64,000 nucleotides of DNA from Nostoc sp. FACHB-892 (GCF_014698795.1 NZ_JACJTR010000023.1:1-64000), one strand, 5' to 3'; numbered from the stretch's first letter, positions 43,024-52,877 are shown. Made by a program: numbers and translations. The notes: a model not told the origin generated them from the letters alone.

Positions 43024-46000
43024 TTAGTTATACCTTTGCCTTAGCAAATCTGCAATTGAGGTTAGTAATTCAGTTGGTTGTACTGGTTTGGCAACGTGTT
43101 TTTGAAACCCAGCCGCTAAGACTCGATCGCGATCGCTGTCTCTAGCATAGGCTGTAAGGGCAATGGCAGGAATTTCCCCTCCCATTGCTCTGAGTACTCT
43201 AATCAGGCTATAGCCATCCATCTCTGGCATTCCTAAATCACTGATTAATAAATCAGGTACAGTCTTTACTATGACAGCCAGTGCCTCAGTTGCTGATGCT
43301 GCAAGAGTTGTCAGCGCCCCATTCTGTTGTAGCAAAAAGTGTAAAAACTCCCGTGTATCTGCATCATCATCAACAATCAATACCCGTAGTCCAAACAGAA
43401 GTGACGAGTCAAATTCCTCCCCTGCCTCCTCTGCTTCCTCTGCTCCCCCTGCCTCCCCTACTCCCTCACTCTCCTTCATCACGGGCAGCTTGACAGTAAA
43501 AGTTGCTCCCTGTCCAATTCCTGGGCTAGCTGCTGTTATAGTTCCACCATGCAACTCTACCAGGTGGCGAACTATTGCCAATCCCAACCCCAGCCCGCCA
43601 AATTTTCTGGTTGTGCTGCTATCGGCTTGACGAAAATATTCAAATATATAGGGTAGAAATTCAGGGGAAATACCTTGACCTGTGTCTTTAACTTGAATCA
43701 GTGCCGAGTTGGAATTCAATTCCCAACTCAATGATAGCCTGACTTCCACAGATCCATTACGGGGAGTGAACTTGACTGCGTTCGATAGTAAATTCCCCAC
43801 AACTTGCTGTAAGCGATAATAATCGCCTAACACTCTACCAACATTGGGGTCAAGCTGTACGCTTATTTGGATGGATTTGCTTTGGGCGATTAACCTGACT
43901 GTTTCTAATGCAGCATCAATTACAGCTACCAGATTAACAGTGGCAAAAGTCAGGTTTAACTTACCGCGAATAATTCGGGATACATCCAGCAACTCATCAA
44001 TTAATTCAATCTGCAATTGAGCATTTCTTTCGATGGTTTCCAAAGCACGATTTGTAGTAGCTTCATCAAATTTGCGGCTTTTGAGTAGCGATGACCAGCC
44101 TAAAATGGGGTTGAGGGGCGATCGCAATTCATGGGAAAGAATAGCGAGAAACTCATCTTTGTTCCGGTTTGCCTGTTTGAGTTCCTCTGCTTGTTGCCTA
44201 AGTGCCTGTTCTAATTGCTTCCTGGGGGTTAGGTCAAGAATAAAACAGATCCAAGACACTGGATCTTGCTCCACTAAAGCACCACCGATTAGTATGGGAA
44301 TACGGGAACCATCTTTGCGGATGTATTCTTTTTCATAGGGAGTACATACTCCAACCGTTAAAAGTTGCTCTAGCCCCAGATCATCAAAAGTGTGATATTC
44401 AGGCGGGGTGATGTGTTGTCTGCATATCTTACCTGCCAAGAGTTCCTCTCGGCTATAACCCACCATTTCTAAAAAAGCCTCGTTTGCCTCAGTAATGCAG
44501 TCAGGAGTGGCGAAGATAATGCCAATAATATTGGAATCAACTAACCGCCTTAATTGAGTTTCGCGCTGGCGCAAATCATTTTCTGCTTGTTTGCGCTGGG
44601 TAATATCCTGGGTAGTACCCATCATTCGGACTGGCTTCTCAGTATCGTAAAAGACACGACCTTTGGTAGCAATCCAATGAATGCTACCATCAGGCCAAAC
44701 GCTGCGGTATTCAATGTCACACTCAACCTTTTCCTGAAAAGAGCGGGCGATCGCTTCATTAATGCGTTGACAGTCATCTGGATGTATGCAGTTAAGGAAA
44801 AGCTCATAGTCCATTTCGACTTCTGGAGCCAGTCCAAACAACTGTTTACATTTCTCTGTCCAAATTAACTCGTTGGTGGTGATATTCCAAAACCACATAC
44901 CCAGTTCAGCAGCCGTAGTGGCTAACCGAATCCGTTCTTCGCTCTCGCGCAAGTTTGCTTCAACTCGCTGGCGTTCGCGCAACGCAACTTGCTGTTCAGT
45001 AATATCAGTACTAGCACCAACTACCCTAACTACTTGACCATTTGCATCCCGGACAGCAAACCCCTGGTCTATCACCCACAAATAGCGGCCATCTTTGTGA
45101 CGAACTCGGTACTCGATGTTATAACGGTTACTACTGCCCATACTAGCGATGAACTGGTCATGAACTCTTTGTTGGTCATCAGGGTGAATGAGTTGTTGCC
45201 ACCACTCGAAGGTAGGTTCAGCTTCTTGTTGTGTGTAGCCAAAAACCTCGGTTAGACCCTGGGTTCTTTCCACACTACCTCTGTGAATCTCCCAGTCGTA
45301 AATTAGACAATTAACCGCCGCTGCTGCTAGCTCAAACCTTTCGTTACTTTGCCGCAAAGAAATTTCTATGTGTCGTCGCTCTGTAATATCACAAGCGATC
45401 CCCAAAAGATATTGCGGCAATCCTTCAGCAGTTTTGCTGTACACAGTGTCATAGCTACAAAACCAGCGCCACTCTCCATTACCATGTCGAATTCGGTACT
45501 CAAAGGTGAGGACTTCGCCCTGAGCAGCAGAATTAAATTTTTCAAAATAGCTAGAAAGTCTAGCCAAATCTTCAGGGTGTAGAAGTTGGGTAAATAAATC
45601 TTTTCCCATTGCCTGGATTTCTGCTGGTGTGTAGCCCCAACCTTGAGCAATTTCGTAATTAACATAAGAATTTCGCTGCTCAATTAGGTCATAAATGTAG
45701 AGTATCCCCGGAAGAGTGCCAGCAATTTTTTGAAACAGACGTTGAGCATCCCACTGTGGCTTAAATTCATCTGTATCAACGAAGAGGCAGGGGGAAGGAA
45801 GCAGGGGGATAGAATTCTTCCCTTTTCTCTCTGCTCCACTTCGGCTACGCTCAGTGATCACCTGCTCCCTTGCCTCTTTTTCAACTCGTTGAGTATCTTG
45901 ATCGCAGGTAGAGTTTTCCTCAAGCTGTGCGTGCTTAGATTCAGTAATATCCGAAAAAGTTGTAACGATCGCGTAGGGAGTGCTGACTCCAGCTTGGAAT

Positions 46001-46374
46001 AGAGGTTGTGAAGACAACAATAACCAAACTAGCTCACCATTTGGTTTATGGAAGCCACAGACAACATTCAAACAAGGTTTACCTGTTTTACGGGCAGCGA
46101 TCGCTGGGTGAGACTCGCTGGGCAAAAAAGAGCCATCTTCATGAATAAATTGCCACTTGGGATTGAGCCAATTTTGCCCTACAAGCTGCTCTGTGGTCAG
46201 TCCCAAAATCCGATCGCAAGCCGCATTACAAGCCTGGATAGTGCCATCAGCCAACTGAAGCACCATTCCCTCTTCTTTACAAGCTACCAGCAAATAATTT
46301 GCTTTTTTACTAGCTTGTGAGTGCAGCAGCTTCTCATTAGCCAGTTGGTTTTGGAAATTTTCCGCGTCTGGCAT
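43024..46374 (-). CDS. Multi-PAS hybrid sensor histidine kinase with C-terminal receiver
   Basis: 1116 residues, no membrane helix, so a cytosolic sensor. About five PAS/PAC units occupy residues 25-735, each ending in a block like YAIVTTFSDITE, YLLGIACDITER, VVGASTDITE, MMGTTQDITQ or WICFILDLTPR. HisKA has His748 in SHELRSPLNPILG. The ATPase has NLLSNAVKFTP, DTGQGIS and GGLGLGLAIVRHLV. An acidic linker precedes the receiver with Asp1002-1004, phospho-acceptor Asp1046 and Lys1096. It autophosphorylates and passes phosphate to its own receiver; the signal is unknown. The stretch between PAS1 and PAS2 is encoded by a dispersed DNA repeat (see 45784-45876). Confidence 0.93.
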   Translation of the reverse strand: MPDAENFQNQLANEKLLHSQASKKANYLLVACKEEGMVLQLADGTIQACNAACDRILGLTTEQLVGQNWLNPKWQFIHEDGSFLPSESHPAIAARKTGKPCLNVVCGFHKPNGELVWLLLSSQPLFQAGVSTPYAIVTTFSDITESKHAQLEENSTCDQDTQRVEKEAREQVITERSRSGAERKGKNSIPLLPSPCLFVDTDEFKPQWDAQRLFQKIAGTLPGILYIYDLIEQRNSYVNYEIAQGWGYTPAEIQAMGKDLFTQLLHPEDLARLSSYFEKFNSAAQGEVLTFEYRIRHGNGEWRWFCSYDTVYSKTAEGLPQYLLGIACDITERRHIEISLRQSNERFELAAAAVNCLIYDWEIHRGSVERTQGLTEVFGYTQQEAEPTFEWWQQLIHPDDQQRVHDQFIASMGSSNRYNIEYRVRHKDGRYLWVIDQGFAVRDANGQVVRVVGASTDITEQQVALRERQRVEANLRESEERIRLATTAAELGMWFWNITTNELIWTEKCKQLFGLAPEVEMDYELFLNCIHPDDCQRINEAIARSFQEKVECDIEYRSVWPDGSIHWIATKGRVFYDTEKPVRMMGTTQDITQRKQAENDLRQRETQLRRLVDSNIIGIIFATPDCITEANEAFLEMVGYSREELLAGKICRQHITPPEYHTFDDLGLEQLLTVGVCTPYEKEYIRKDGSRIPILIGGALVEQDPVSWICFILDLTPRKQLEQALRQQAEELKQANRNKDEFLAILSHELRSPLNPILGWSSLLKSRKFDEATTNRALETIERNAQLQIELIDELLDVSRIIRGKLNLTFATVNLVAVIDAALETVRLIAQSKSIQISVQLDPNVGRVLGDYYRLQQVVGNLLSNAVKFTPRNGSVEVRLSLSWELNSNSALIQVKDTGQGISPEFLPYIFEYFRQADSSTTRKFGGLGLGLAIVRHLVELHGGTITAASPGIGQGATFTVKLPVMKESEGVGEAGGAEEAEEAGEEFDSSLLFGLRVLIVDDDADTREFLHFLLQQNGALTTLAASATEALAVIVKTVPDLLISDLGMPEMDGYSLIRVLRAMGGEIPAIALTAYARDSDRDRVLAAGFQKHVAKPVQPTELLTSIADLLRQRYN
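45784..45876. repeat. Dispersed intergenic-type repeat inside the kinase gene
   Basis: GAGGCAGGGGGAAGG at one end and CTCCCTTGCCTC at the other are near inverted repeats. Between them is the element with CCACTTCGGCTACGCTCAG, seen in degenerate form at about 508-545. It is read in frame as the low-complexity linker between the first two PAS domains. Confidence 0.65.
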
Positions 46375-46596
46375 TCTAAAAAGTTAAATAAGTTTAAAGT
46401 TAATCTCAGATTTAGTGGCTCATATTTACATAAATTTTAGGGCAATTTGTTCCAAAATATTATCGGTCTTTTAATCTTTCTCTTAATCAGCGATCGCCTA
46501 AAATTTTTCTCATTCGTACCTATCCACTTATTGCCTACTTTGTCAATACGTAAGTTTAAATTTATTTGCATTTTCAATCCCCAATGCCCCAGACAT

Positions 46597-47784
46597 TTAC
46601 ATTAACTCCATCTCTTGTAAACCCTGGCGTAGTCTCTTCGCCTCTTCGGGATTATACCTTTCATGAAGGGCGATCGCTTTTCTAAAAGCTGTTAAACTAT
46701 CTTGATGATTGCCAACTTTGAGCAACACTACCCCTAGATTTTGATACGCTTCGGCATAGTTGGGATTTAACGCGATTGCATTTTGATAATATGCGATCGC
46801 ATCTGTAAATAAACCCAAAGCTTTAAATATCATCGCCAAATTATAATGTCCAAAAACAAAATTAGGGTCAATTTTTAAAGTTGTGGCGTAAGCAGTTTTC
46901 GCACCGTTAAAATCTCCTGCTGCTTTGAGTAAATTACCTAAGTTGTTGTATGCGCCTAGTTTGAGTATGGGATAAATTGGCAATTTGATGGCAGCTTGAT
47001 AATGAGAAATAGCCTGTGGAAGTTTTTGCAAGCGACTGTAAGCAATGCCTAAATGATAATGGAGTTCATATAAAATATCGTAGTTTTCTTCAGCACTAAT
47101 AACTCCTCGTCTAAGCAACTCCATACCTTGGGTAATCTTCCCGGTTTCCACATACAATGCCCCTAATTTACTGCAAACATAGGGGTCATCAGGATGAGTA
47201 GCAAGAAACCCTTCCATCGCTGTAGCTGCTTTGGCATGTTTGTTATTTTGAGCGATCACACTTTTTTGATATCCTACGTGTAAAAGTGCCACTCCTGGTA
47301 AATAGCCTACTTGCCAATGGGGTTCTTTGGTTAAAATTGCTGACACGCTATCATCCACTAAGGCATGGTAAGGACGGTCAAAATGGATGTCTGGATGATT
47401 GCGAAACAGTCTGGAAACCAGAGAATAAGGAGATTGTTCTGCACCAACTTCCTGGCGGACAAGGTTGATGAGCAAGTATTCGTCTCTTGCGATCGCCTCT
47501 CGCAACTGCGGTACAATTGCTGGAGTCAGAGTTTCATCAGCATCTAATACCAGAATCCAATCACTAGTGACATATTTTAGAGCTGCATTGCGAGCAGCGC
47601 TGAAATCATTACACCATTTGAAATGATGGACTTTTGCACCGAGTTGTTGGGCAATATAGGGAGTGCGATCAATTGAGCCTGTATCCAAGACTACCATTTC
47701 ATCCACCACTTTTCTGACACTGTCTAGGCATCTAGGCAGTGTTGCGGCTTCATTTTTCACAATCATGCACAGACTTAAACTCAT
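46597..47784 (-). CDS. Family 2 glycosyltransferase with tetratricopeptide repeats
   Basis: 395 residues. The N-terminal GT-A domain (1-200) begins LSLCMIVKNEAATLPRCLDSV and contains DEMVVLDTGSIDRT, KWCNDFSAARNAAL and the DxD-type LVLDADETL. The C-terminal half (about 195-380) holds about five TPR units (e.g. AGAYNNLGNLLKAAGDFNGAKTAY-like LGAYNNLGNLLKAAG and NYAEAYQNLGVVLLKVGNH). Such fusions are common in cyanobacteria and are thought to glycosylate proteins or build surface polymers; acceptor and sugar donor are unknown. Confidence 0.88.
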   Translation of the reverse strand: MSLSLCMIVKNEAATLPRCLDSVRKVVDEMVVLDTGSIDRTPYIAQQLGAKVHHFKWCNDFSAARNAALKYVTSDWILVLDADETLTPAIVPQLREAIARDEYLLINLVRQEVGAEQSPYSLVSRLFRNHPDIHFDRPYHALVDDSVSAILTKEPHWQVGYLPGVALLHVGYQKSVIAQNNKHAKAATAMEGFLATHPDDPYVCSKLGALYVETGKITQGMELLRRGVISAEENYDILYELHYHLGIAYSRLQKLPQAISHYQAAIKLPIYPILKLGAYNNLGNLLKAAGDFNGAKTAYATTLKIDPNFVFGHYNLAMIFKALGLFTDAIAYYQNAIALNPNYAEAYQNLGVVLLKVGNHQDSLTAFRKAIALHERYNPEEAKRLRQGLQEMELM

Positions 47785-47907
47785 AAGGGATTTTCAGTTA
47801 AAAAAACATCTAATTCTAAGGACGCAAGGTCTTGCACTCTTACAAATATACAAATAATTTAAGCTCATCCCACCCCTAAAAGGGGATGGAATAACATGAA
47901 AGACTCT

Positions 47908-48034
47908 ACCCGGATTTCTCACCAAATTTATGAAACCCAAGTCCAGAGGCTGTAGGGGCGGGTTCACGAGATATTCGTGAATGATTGAAGCATATTTGTG
48001 AACCCGCCCCTACCGTTTTGTGAGAAATGTGGGT
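47908..48034. repeat. MITE-like nested inverted repeat
   Basis: Perfect 16-bp arms GTAGGGGCGGGTTCAC (47952-47967) and its complement (47998-48013) are flanked by imperfect outer arms ACCCGGATTTCTCACCAAA (47908-47926) and TTTTGTGAGAAATGTGGGT (48016-48034). The transcript would fold into one long hairpin. It holds no gene. It lies directly upstream of pxcA. Confidence 0.75.
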
Positions 48035-48067
48035 CTAGACTACACATTATATAGAGAGTCATATGCA

Positions 48068-49330
48068 ATGAAAAATCCATTTGTTAAAACCGCAAATTTA
48101 CTTCGCAGAAATATCAAAAAATATTTGCGATCGCTGAACGTTTGGTTTTTAGATACACCAGAAAGGGCACTCTTAGAAGCTCAACAAGCGGCTCAGAGAA
48201 TTAAAAGCATTGAGAGAGAACATTTTAACGGCAAGAAAATTTCTTCAAAATCAGTAGATTATACTGAAAACGTGATGTCTTATTGGCAAGTATATCTTGA
48301 TAAAAATTTAACTATTATTAAAGTAAGACTGATAGAGTTTCGGCTTAGTCGTAAAATTTTTAATTTATCTAATTCTGATTTATTAGAAAAATTGAAGGTG
48401 ATTGATGAAGTTTTAGAGAAGTACCTTATCAAGGATGAACTAATTCAGAACAGCGCGTTAGTCTCAAATTCTCAATCACTACAAATTAACCAGAGCGAAA
48501 TTAACAAACAGCCAGATTCATATAAGGTTAATGATATTCCCGCCACACCTAAATCTAGGTCTATTGGTAAAAGACTTAATAGAATTAAAACAGAATTTTC
48601 CCCGCAGGCAGAAGAAGAATTTATAAGAAATTACCGAATTTCTCGAAATAAAACAAGGATTGCTTTGAGATTTTTAATATCTCTAATCATTATACCCATT
48701 TTAACTCAGCGTTTCTTTAAAGAAATTTTAATAATTCCTATATTAGAAAAAAATATAAAAGAAAATTCAACTCAAGTTTTTATCAACTCTGATGTAGAAA
48801 AAGAAGCTCTTCATGAATTATATAATTTTCAAGCAGAGATGAGATTTGAATATTTACTTAATCAAGCGCCTCCACTTTCTTCAAATGTAGCCAAAGACAA
48901 AATAAGAAATAAAGCAATTGAAATAGCTCAAAAATCTCATATTCAAACTATTAATGATATTAGCAATATTGTTGCAGATTTAATTTCACTAATTTCTTTT
49001 AGCATAATCATCGTTCTAAGCAAAAGAGAAATTGTAATTGTGAAGTCTTTTATGGATACTATTGTCTTTGGCCTTAGTGATAGTGCCAAAGCTTTTTTAA
49101 TTATTCTCTTGACAGATATTTTCGTAGGGTTTCACTCACCACATGGGTGGGAAATTATTCTTGAAGGTTTGGCAGGACATTTGGGTTTGCCAGCTACTAG
49201 AAATGCAATATTTTTATTTATTGCGACATTCCCTGTAATTTTAAACACTATCTTCAAATACTGGATATTCCGCTATCTCAGCCGCTTGTCTCCGTCGGCA
49301 TTAGCTACATTAAAAGAAATGGACGAGTAA
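48068..49330 (+). CDS. pxcA: Proton extrusion protein PxcA (CemA/CotA family)
   Basis: Start at ATG 48068 (420 residues, MKNPFVKTANLLRRNIKKYL); the longer frame starts inside the upstream repeat element. A long soluble helical N-terminal region (1-215) is followed by about four membrane helices: near 218-235, then 320-340, 350-370 and 395-412. The C-terminal block SDSAKAFLIILLTDIFVGFH with SPHGWEIILEG and RYLSRLSPSALATLKEMDE is the family signature. PxcA is needed for light-driven proton release and CO2-related pH control in the cytoplasmic membrane. The long N-terminal domain is typical of cyanobacterial PxcA compared with plastid CemA. Confidence 0.92.
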   Translation: MKNPFVKTANLLRRNIKKYLRSLNVWFLDTPERALLEAQQAAQRIKSIEREHFNGKKISSKSVDYTENVMSYWQVYLDKNLTIIKVRLIEFRLSRKIFNLSNSDLLEKLKVIDEVLEKYLIKDELIQNSALVSNSQSLQINQSEINKQPDSYKVNDIPATPKSRSIGKRLNRIKTEFSPQAEEEFIRNYRISRNKTRIALRFLISLIIIPILTQRFFKEILIIPILEKNIKENSTQVFINSDVEKEALHELYNFQAEMRFEYLLNQAPPLSSNVAKDKIRNKAIEIAQKSHIQTINDISNIVADLISLISFSIIIVLSKREIVIVKSFMDTIVFGLSDSAKAFLIILLTDIFVGFHSPHGWEIILEGLAGHLGLPATRNAIFLFIATFPVILNTIFKYWIFRYLSRLSPSALATLKEMDE

Positions 49331-49493
49331 TTTGTAATTTAGGAAACTCCAAAAATTGAAGGAGACAGGGCCTCACTGAGCATCTGGTCCCTAAATGCGA
49401 TAGGATATTTTTTTAGTTGGAAGTCTCTTATTTTGCTGCATTTGTCTCCTGATTCGCTAGGCTATGTATATCCTGGTTCTTCCAAAGCGTACT

Positions 49494-49970
49494 ATGGATT
49501 TTGAAAGCAAAGCTAATGCCCCAACTCCCACAGACAACATAGAGTTTGCTCAACCAACTACTACTCGTAAGCCATTAGAATTGCTGCGAGATACAGAGGC
49601 TTTACTACGCCGCCCAACCGTAGCTGTACTGTCGCCGATTTTACCACCAAAATTGAGCAATAGATTCCAAGCAACCTCAGTTTTGGCAGATGATTCTTTT
49701 CAGGAATTAGCAGAAATTGACCTAGACACTATTAATGATTTTGAACTGCAACCTGCACGAATTTGTGTTGGCTTAACCTTTGTTGGTTTTGGGGCGCTGA
49801 TGATATTAGTGCTGCTGCTGTACTTAAACACGTTGCGTCCAGAACTCAGTACGGGTGAGCAGATTCGGCAATACTGGTATCAATATGTTTGGTTTGTCAG
49901 TTTGGGTGTTACGGGGATGTTTATGCTGGGTCGTGAAGCGATGCGTCCTATCCCAAAGCGAAGGAAATAA
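49494..49970 (+). CDS. Conserved cyanobacterial two-helix membrane protein of unknown function
   Basis: Start at ATG 49494 (158 residues, MDFESKANAPTPTDN); ten further in-frame codons lie upstream. A disordered N-terminal half (to about residue 85) precedes two membrane helices, ICVGLTFVGFGALMILVLLLYL and YVWFVSLGVTGMFMLG, and a basic C-terminus (PIPKRRK). I recall similar proteins in filamentous cyanobacteria without a function. It follows pxcA in the same direction at 163 bases. Confidence 0.6.
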   Translation: MDFESKANAPTPTDNIEFAQPTTTRKPLELLRDTEALLRRPTVAVLSPILPPKLSNRFQATSVLADDSFQELAEIDLDTINDFELQPARICVGLTFVGFGALMILVLLLYLNTLRPELSTGEQIRQYWYQYVWFVSLGVTGMFMLGREAMRPIPKRRK

Positions 49971-50219
49971 TTCGTAATTCAGTTTTATAAGGTAAGGGAG
50001 ATTTAAAAATAGCCACAAAACTTTCCGATGCAGGCAAAACGCATTCTAGAGTAGGGAGATTAGCCTATATAACTTAATAAATAAAAGTAAAAGAATGCTG
50101 GAGTAGTTCAAATATACTGTATAATTTATTTAAATAAAGATAAAAATTGTAACTTGAATTAATGTTATTCGTAACGAAAGAGATTACGTAGATATTTAAA
50201 GCTGCAAAATATTATTAAA

Positions 50220-50843
50220 ATGGCAAAAAATGCCAACGTTCATCTCCCTCACTTTACTAATGCTGCCTTTGATATTGTCGCGATCGCAGCCTCAGCAGGC
50301 GGTGTACCTGCTTTAATTAAAGTACTATCGACTCTACCTCCAGAATTTACAGCTGCGATCGCCATTGTGCAACATCTCGCTCCCAAATATCCGTCCCTGA
50401 TGGCAGAAATTCTCACACGGCACACAGCTTTTACTGTCAAAAAGGCAAAGGAAGGAGATTGCCTTACCCCAGGGATGGCTTACATCGCTCCACCTAATCA
50501 TCACTTGTTGGTTAAGAGTGACGGCACTCTTTCCTTATCACAGTCAAAATTAGTAAATTTTTTACGTCCTTTAGCTGACCTGTTATTTGAATCGGTTGGA
50601 GCCAATTACAAAGATAGAGCGATCGGCCTTGTGCTAACTGGAACGGGTAGTGATGGTGCGATGGGAGTATAAGCAATTAAAAAAATGGGCAGTATCATCA
50701 TTGTCCAAGACATAAAAACTGCCGAATTTTCCGGGATGCCCTCTGCTGCAATTCAAACTGGTAATGTAGATTTTATTCTTCCCCTCTATGAAATCTCCAA
50801 CGCTCTGGTAAATTTAGTTATGAGAAAATCTTACTAAGCTGAG
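50220..50843 (+). pseudogene. CheB-type methylesterase gene interrupted by a stop codon
   Basis: The frame encodes a stand-alone CheB methylesterase domain with AASAGGVPAL (Ser25), IVQHLAPKYPS (His52) and GTGSDGAMG (Asp145). After GV the codon is TAA (50670-50672). The same frame then continues AIKKMGSIIIVQDIKTAEFSGMPSAAI... to TGA at 50841. In homologues this position is commonly Gln or similar, so one base change (CAA to TAA) would explain it. The truncated product keeps the catalytic triad but loses the last strands and helices. It could be read through or corrected; otherwise it is a recent null allele. The CheR-type gene follows. Confidence 0.8.
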
Positions 50844-51005
50844 GGGCTGAGGAAATATATTTTAAAATGCAACTTAGTCTCAACATGGTTTAAATTATAT
50901 CTTTCACCTGCCCACTTTCCTTCCAGAGAATAAATTCTCTGGCTAATAGCATAAGTCTACTAAGCGTGGACTTCAATGCTTCCTAATACGGTTTTAATAA
51001 GACTT

Positions 51006-51083
51006 GATCTCCCCAACCCCCCTTAAAAAGGCTTACTCATAATGGCTCTATTTCCCCCTTTTTAAGGGTGACTAAGGGGGATC
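51006..51083. repeat. MITE-like inverted repeat of 78 bp
   Basis: The left arm starts GATCTCCCCAACCCCCCTTA (51006 on) and the right arm, read on the minus strand, starts GATCCCCCTTAGTCACCCTT and continues AAAAAGG. The arms share the CCCTTAAAAAGG core and flank a short AT-rich centre. This matches the form of small dispersed elements common in Nostoc genomes. Confidence 0.7.
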
Positions 51084-51225
51084 TTTAAGGACTATGCACC
51101 TAAACCGAACCGTATTGCAATCCTTCCTTATTCAGTCTTCAATAGATAGACTTTAGCTATAAGCCTTAGAATTCATTCTGAGGCGGTTGTTGGACTGGTG
51201 CAAGTTCTGAGTTAACGTCATTAAT

Positions 51226-51324
51226 GAGGCTTAGAACTTCTTTAATCAGCCTTTGATACTCATTAATGAAGCTTAGAACTCCTTTAATGAGTCTTTTTTA
51301 CTCGTGGACGAGTCTTTGATACTC
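51226..51324. repeat. 42-bp tandem repeats, two full units and a partial one
   Basis: Units begin at 51226 (GAGGCTTAGAACTTCTTTAA), 51268 (GAAGCTTAGAACTCCTTTAA) and 51310 (partial). On the minus strand they read as 14-residue units EYQRLIKEVLSLIN in a 40-codon open frame (51176-51297) that ends in a proper stop. It may be the tail of a lost coiled-coil gene. Confidence 0.65.
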
Positions 51325-51365
51325 GCAGACACAGTTTATAACTCCACTCCTTTGCCCCCAGCCTT

Positions 51366-52877
51366 ATGACTTCCCCAGAAAAAGACCCCGAATTTGAAAA
51401 TTTACTAGTTTATCTCAGACAAAGCCGGGGATTTGATTTCACAGGCTATAAGCGCTCAACTTTGATGCGTCGCGTATGCAAGCGAATGCAGTCATTGAAC
51501 ATAGAGAGCTTTGGAGATTATTTAGACTATCTAGAAGTTGATCCAGAAGAATTTAATTATCTTTTTAACACTATCCTAATTAACGTCACCGATTTTTTTC
51601 GAGATTCATCAGCTTGGGAATATCTAGCAGAGCAAGTGTTGCCTAATCTGATTAAAAATAAAAAAAGTTCTGACCAAATTCGTATTTGGAGCGCTGGATG
51701 TGCTTCTGGAGAAGAAGCTTATACGCTGGTAATATTGATGGCTGAAATATTGGGAGCAGAAGAATTTCGTCAACGAGTGAAAATCTACGCCACAGATGTA
51801 GATGAAGAAGCTCTCAATCAGGCACGTCTTGCTGTATATTCAGCAAAACAAATCCAGACTGTACCAGACGAACTGCGGCAGAAATACTTTGAGATTGTCG
51901 GGAACCGCTATATCTTCCGCCAAGACTTACGCCGCTCAGTAATTTTTGGTCGTCACGATTTGCTTCAAGATGCACCCATTTCGCGCTTAGACTTACTGGT
52001 TAGTCGCAATGCGATAATGTATTTTAATTCTGAGACTCAAGGGCTAATTCTGGCCCGGTTTCATTTTGCACTCAACGATGCAGGCTATCTGTTTTTAGGA
52101 AAAGCAGAGATGTTATCGATGCATTCAAGTCTGTTTACGCCACTGGACTTGAAAAATCGGATATTTACTAAGGTATCCCCGATAAATACCCGCAATCGCC
52201 TCTTAGTTATGGCAAATTCAGTAGATGATAAATCTAGCAGCCGACTGTCTCGAAACCTCCGGTTGCGAGATATGGGTTTTGACACAGCACCAATCGCCCA
52301 AGTAGTTATTGATAACAATGGAACTCTAGTGCTGGTGAACGAGCAGGCGCGGAATTTGTTTGCCCTTTCCCCCAAAGATTTGGCTCGTCCCTTCCAGGAT
52401 TTGGAACTTTCCTATCGACCAATTGAGTTGCGATCGCTAATTGAACGGGCTTATACTGAACGCCGTCCCATCACCTTGACAAATGTAGAGCGCTATTTGT
52501 CCAATAGAGAAATCCAATATCTAGATGTGCGAATTACGCCTTTGCAAGACACCGACACCAGTTTCTTAGGTGTAAGCATCGCTTTTCATGATGTCACCCG
52601 TTACATTCAACTCCAAGAGGCACTGCAACGCTCCCGACAGGAATTAGAAACTACCAACGAAGAACTCCAATCCACCAACGAAGAATTAGAAATTACCAAT
52701 GAAGAACTCCAATCCACCAACGAAGAATTAGAAACTATCAACGAAGAACTCCAATCGACTAACGAAGAATTGGAGACGATGAATGAAGAATTACAATCTA
52801 CTAATGAAGAATTACAAACAATTAATAGCGAGTTGAGCGATCGCACCACAGAACTTAATCGCACTAAGTTTTCCTAA
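51366..52877 (+). CDS. CheR-type methyltransferase with PAS domain and coiled coil, probably truncated
   Basis: 503 residues. The N-terminal CheR helical domain (LLVYLRQSRGFDFTGYKRSTLMRRV) and SAM domain (WSAGCASGEEAYTL; DLLVSRNAIMYFN) occupy 1-270. A PAS-like domain (about 295-415, GTLVLVNEQARNLFALSP) follows, then a coiled coil of seven-residue units NEELQST and NEELETI to the end. CheR methylates receptor glutamates with SAM. In the usual cyanobacterial CheR-PAS fusions the coiled coil leads into more PAS and often kinase domains; here the frame ends after ELSDRTTELNRTKFS. A purine-rich repeat lies right behind, so a C-terminal deletion is likely. Confidence 0.85.
   Translation: MTSPEKDPEFENLLVYLRQSRGFDFTGYKRSTLMRRVCKRMQSLNIESFGDYLDYLEVDPEEFNYLFNTILINVTDFFRDSSAWEYLAEQVLPNLIKNKKSSDQIRIWSAGCASGEEAYTLVILMAEILGAEEFRQRVKIYATDVDEEALNQARLAVYSAKQIQTVPDELRQKYFEIVGNRYIFRQDLRRSVIFGRHDLLQDAPISRLDLLVSRNAIMYFNSETQGLILARFHFALNDAGYLFLGKAEMLSMHSSLFTPLDLKNRIFTKVSPINTRNRLLVMANSVDDKSSSRLSRNLRLRDMGFDTAPIAQVVIDNNGTLVLVNEQARNLFALSPKDLARPFQDLELSYRPIELRSLIERAYTERRPITLTNVERYLSNREIQYLDVRITPLQDTDTSFLGVSIAFHDVTRYIQLQEALQRSRQELETTNEELQSTNEELEITNEELQSTNEELETINEELQSTNEELETMNEELQSTNEELQTINSELSDRTTELNRTKFS

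Larger units (their letters stand above)
50844..51365. other. Intergenic between cheB remnant and cheR-type gene, mostly repeats
   Basis: Holds an inverted repeat at 51006-51083 and 42-base tandem repeats at 51226-51324 (both listed). No intact gene was seen. Confidence 0.6.
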
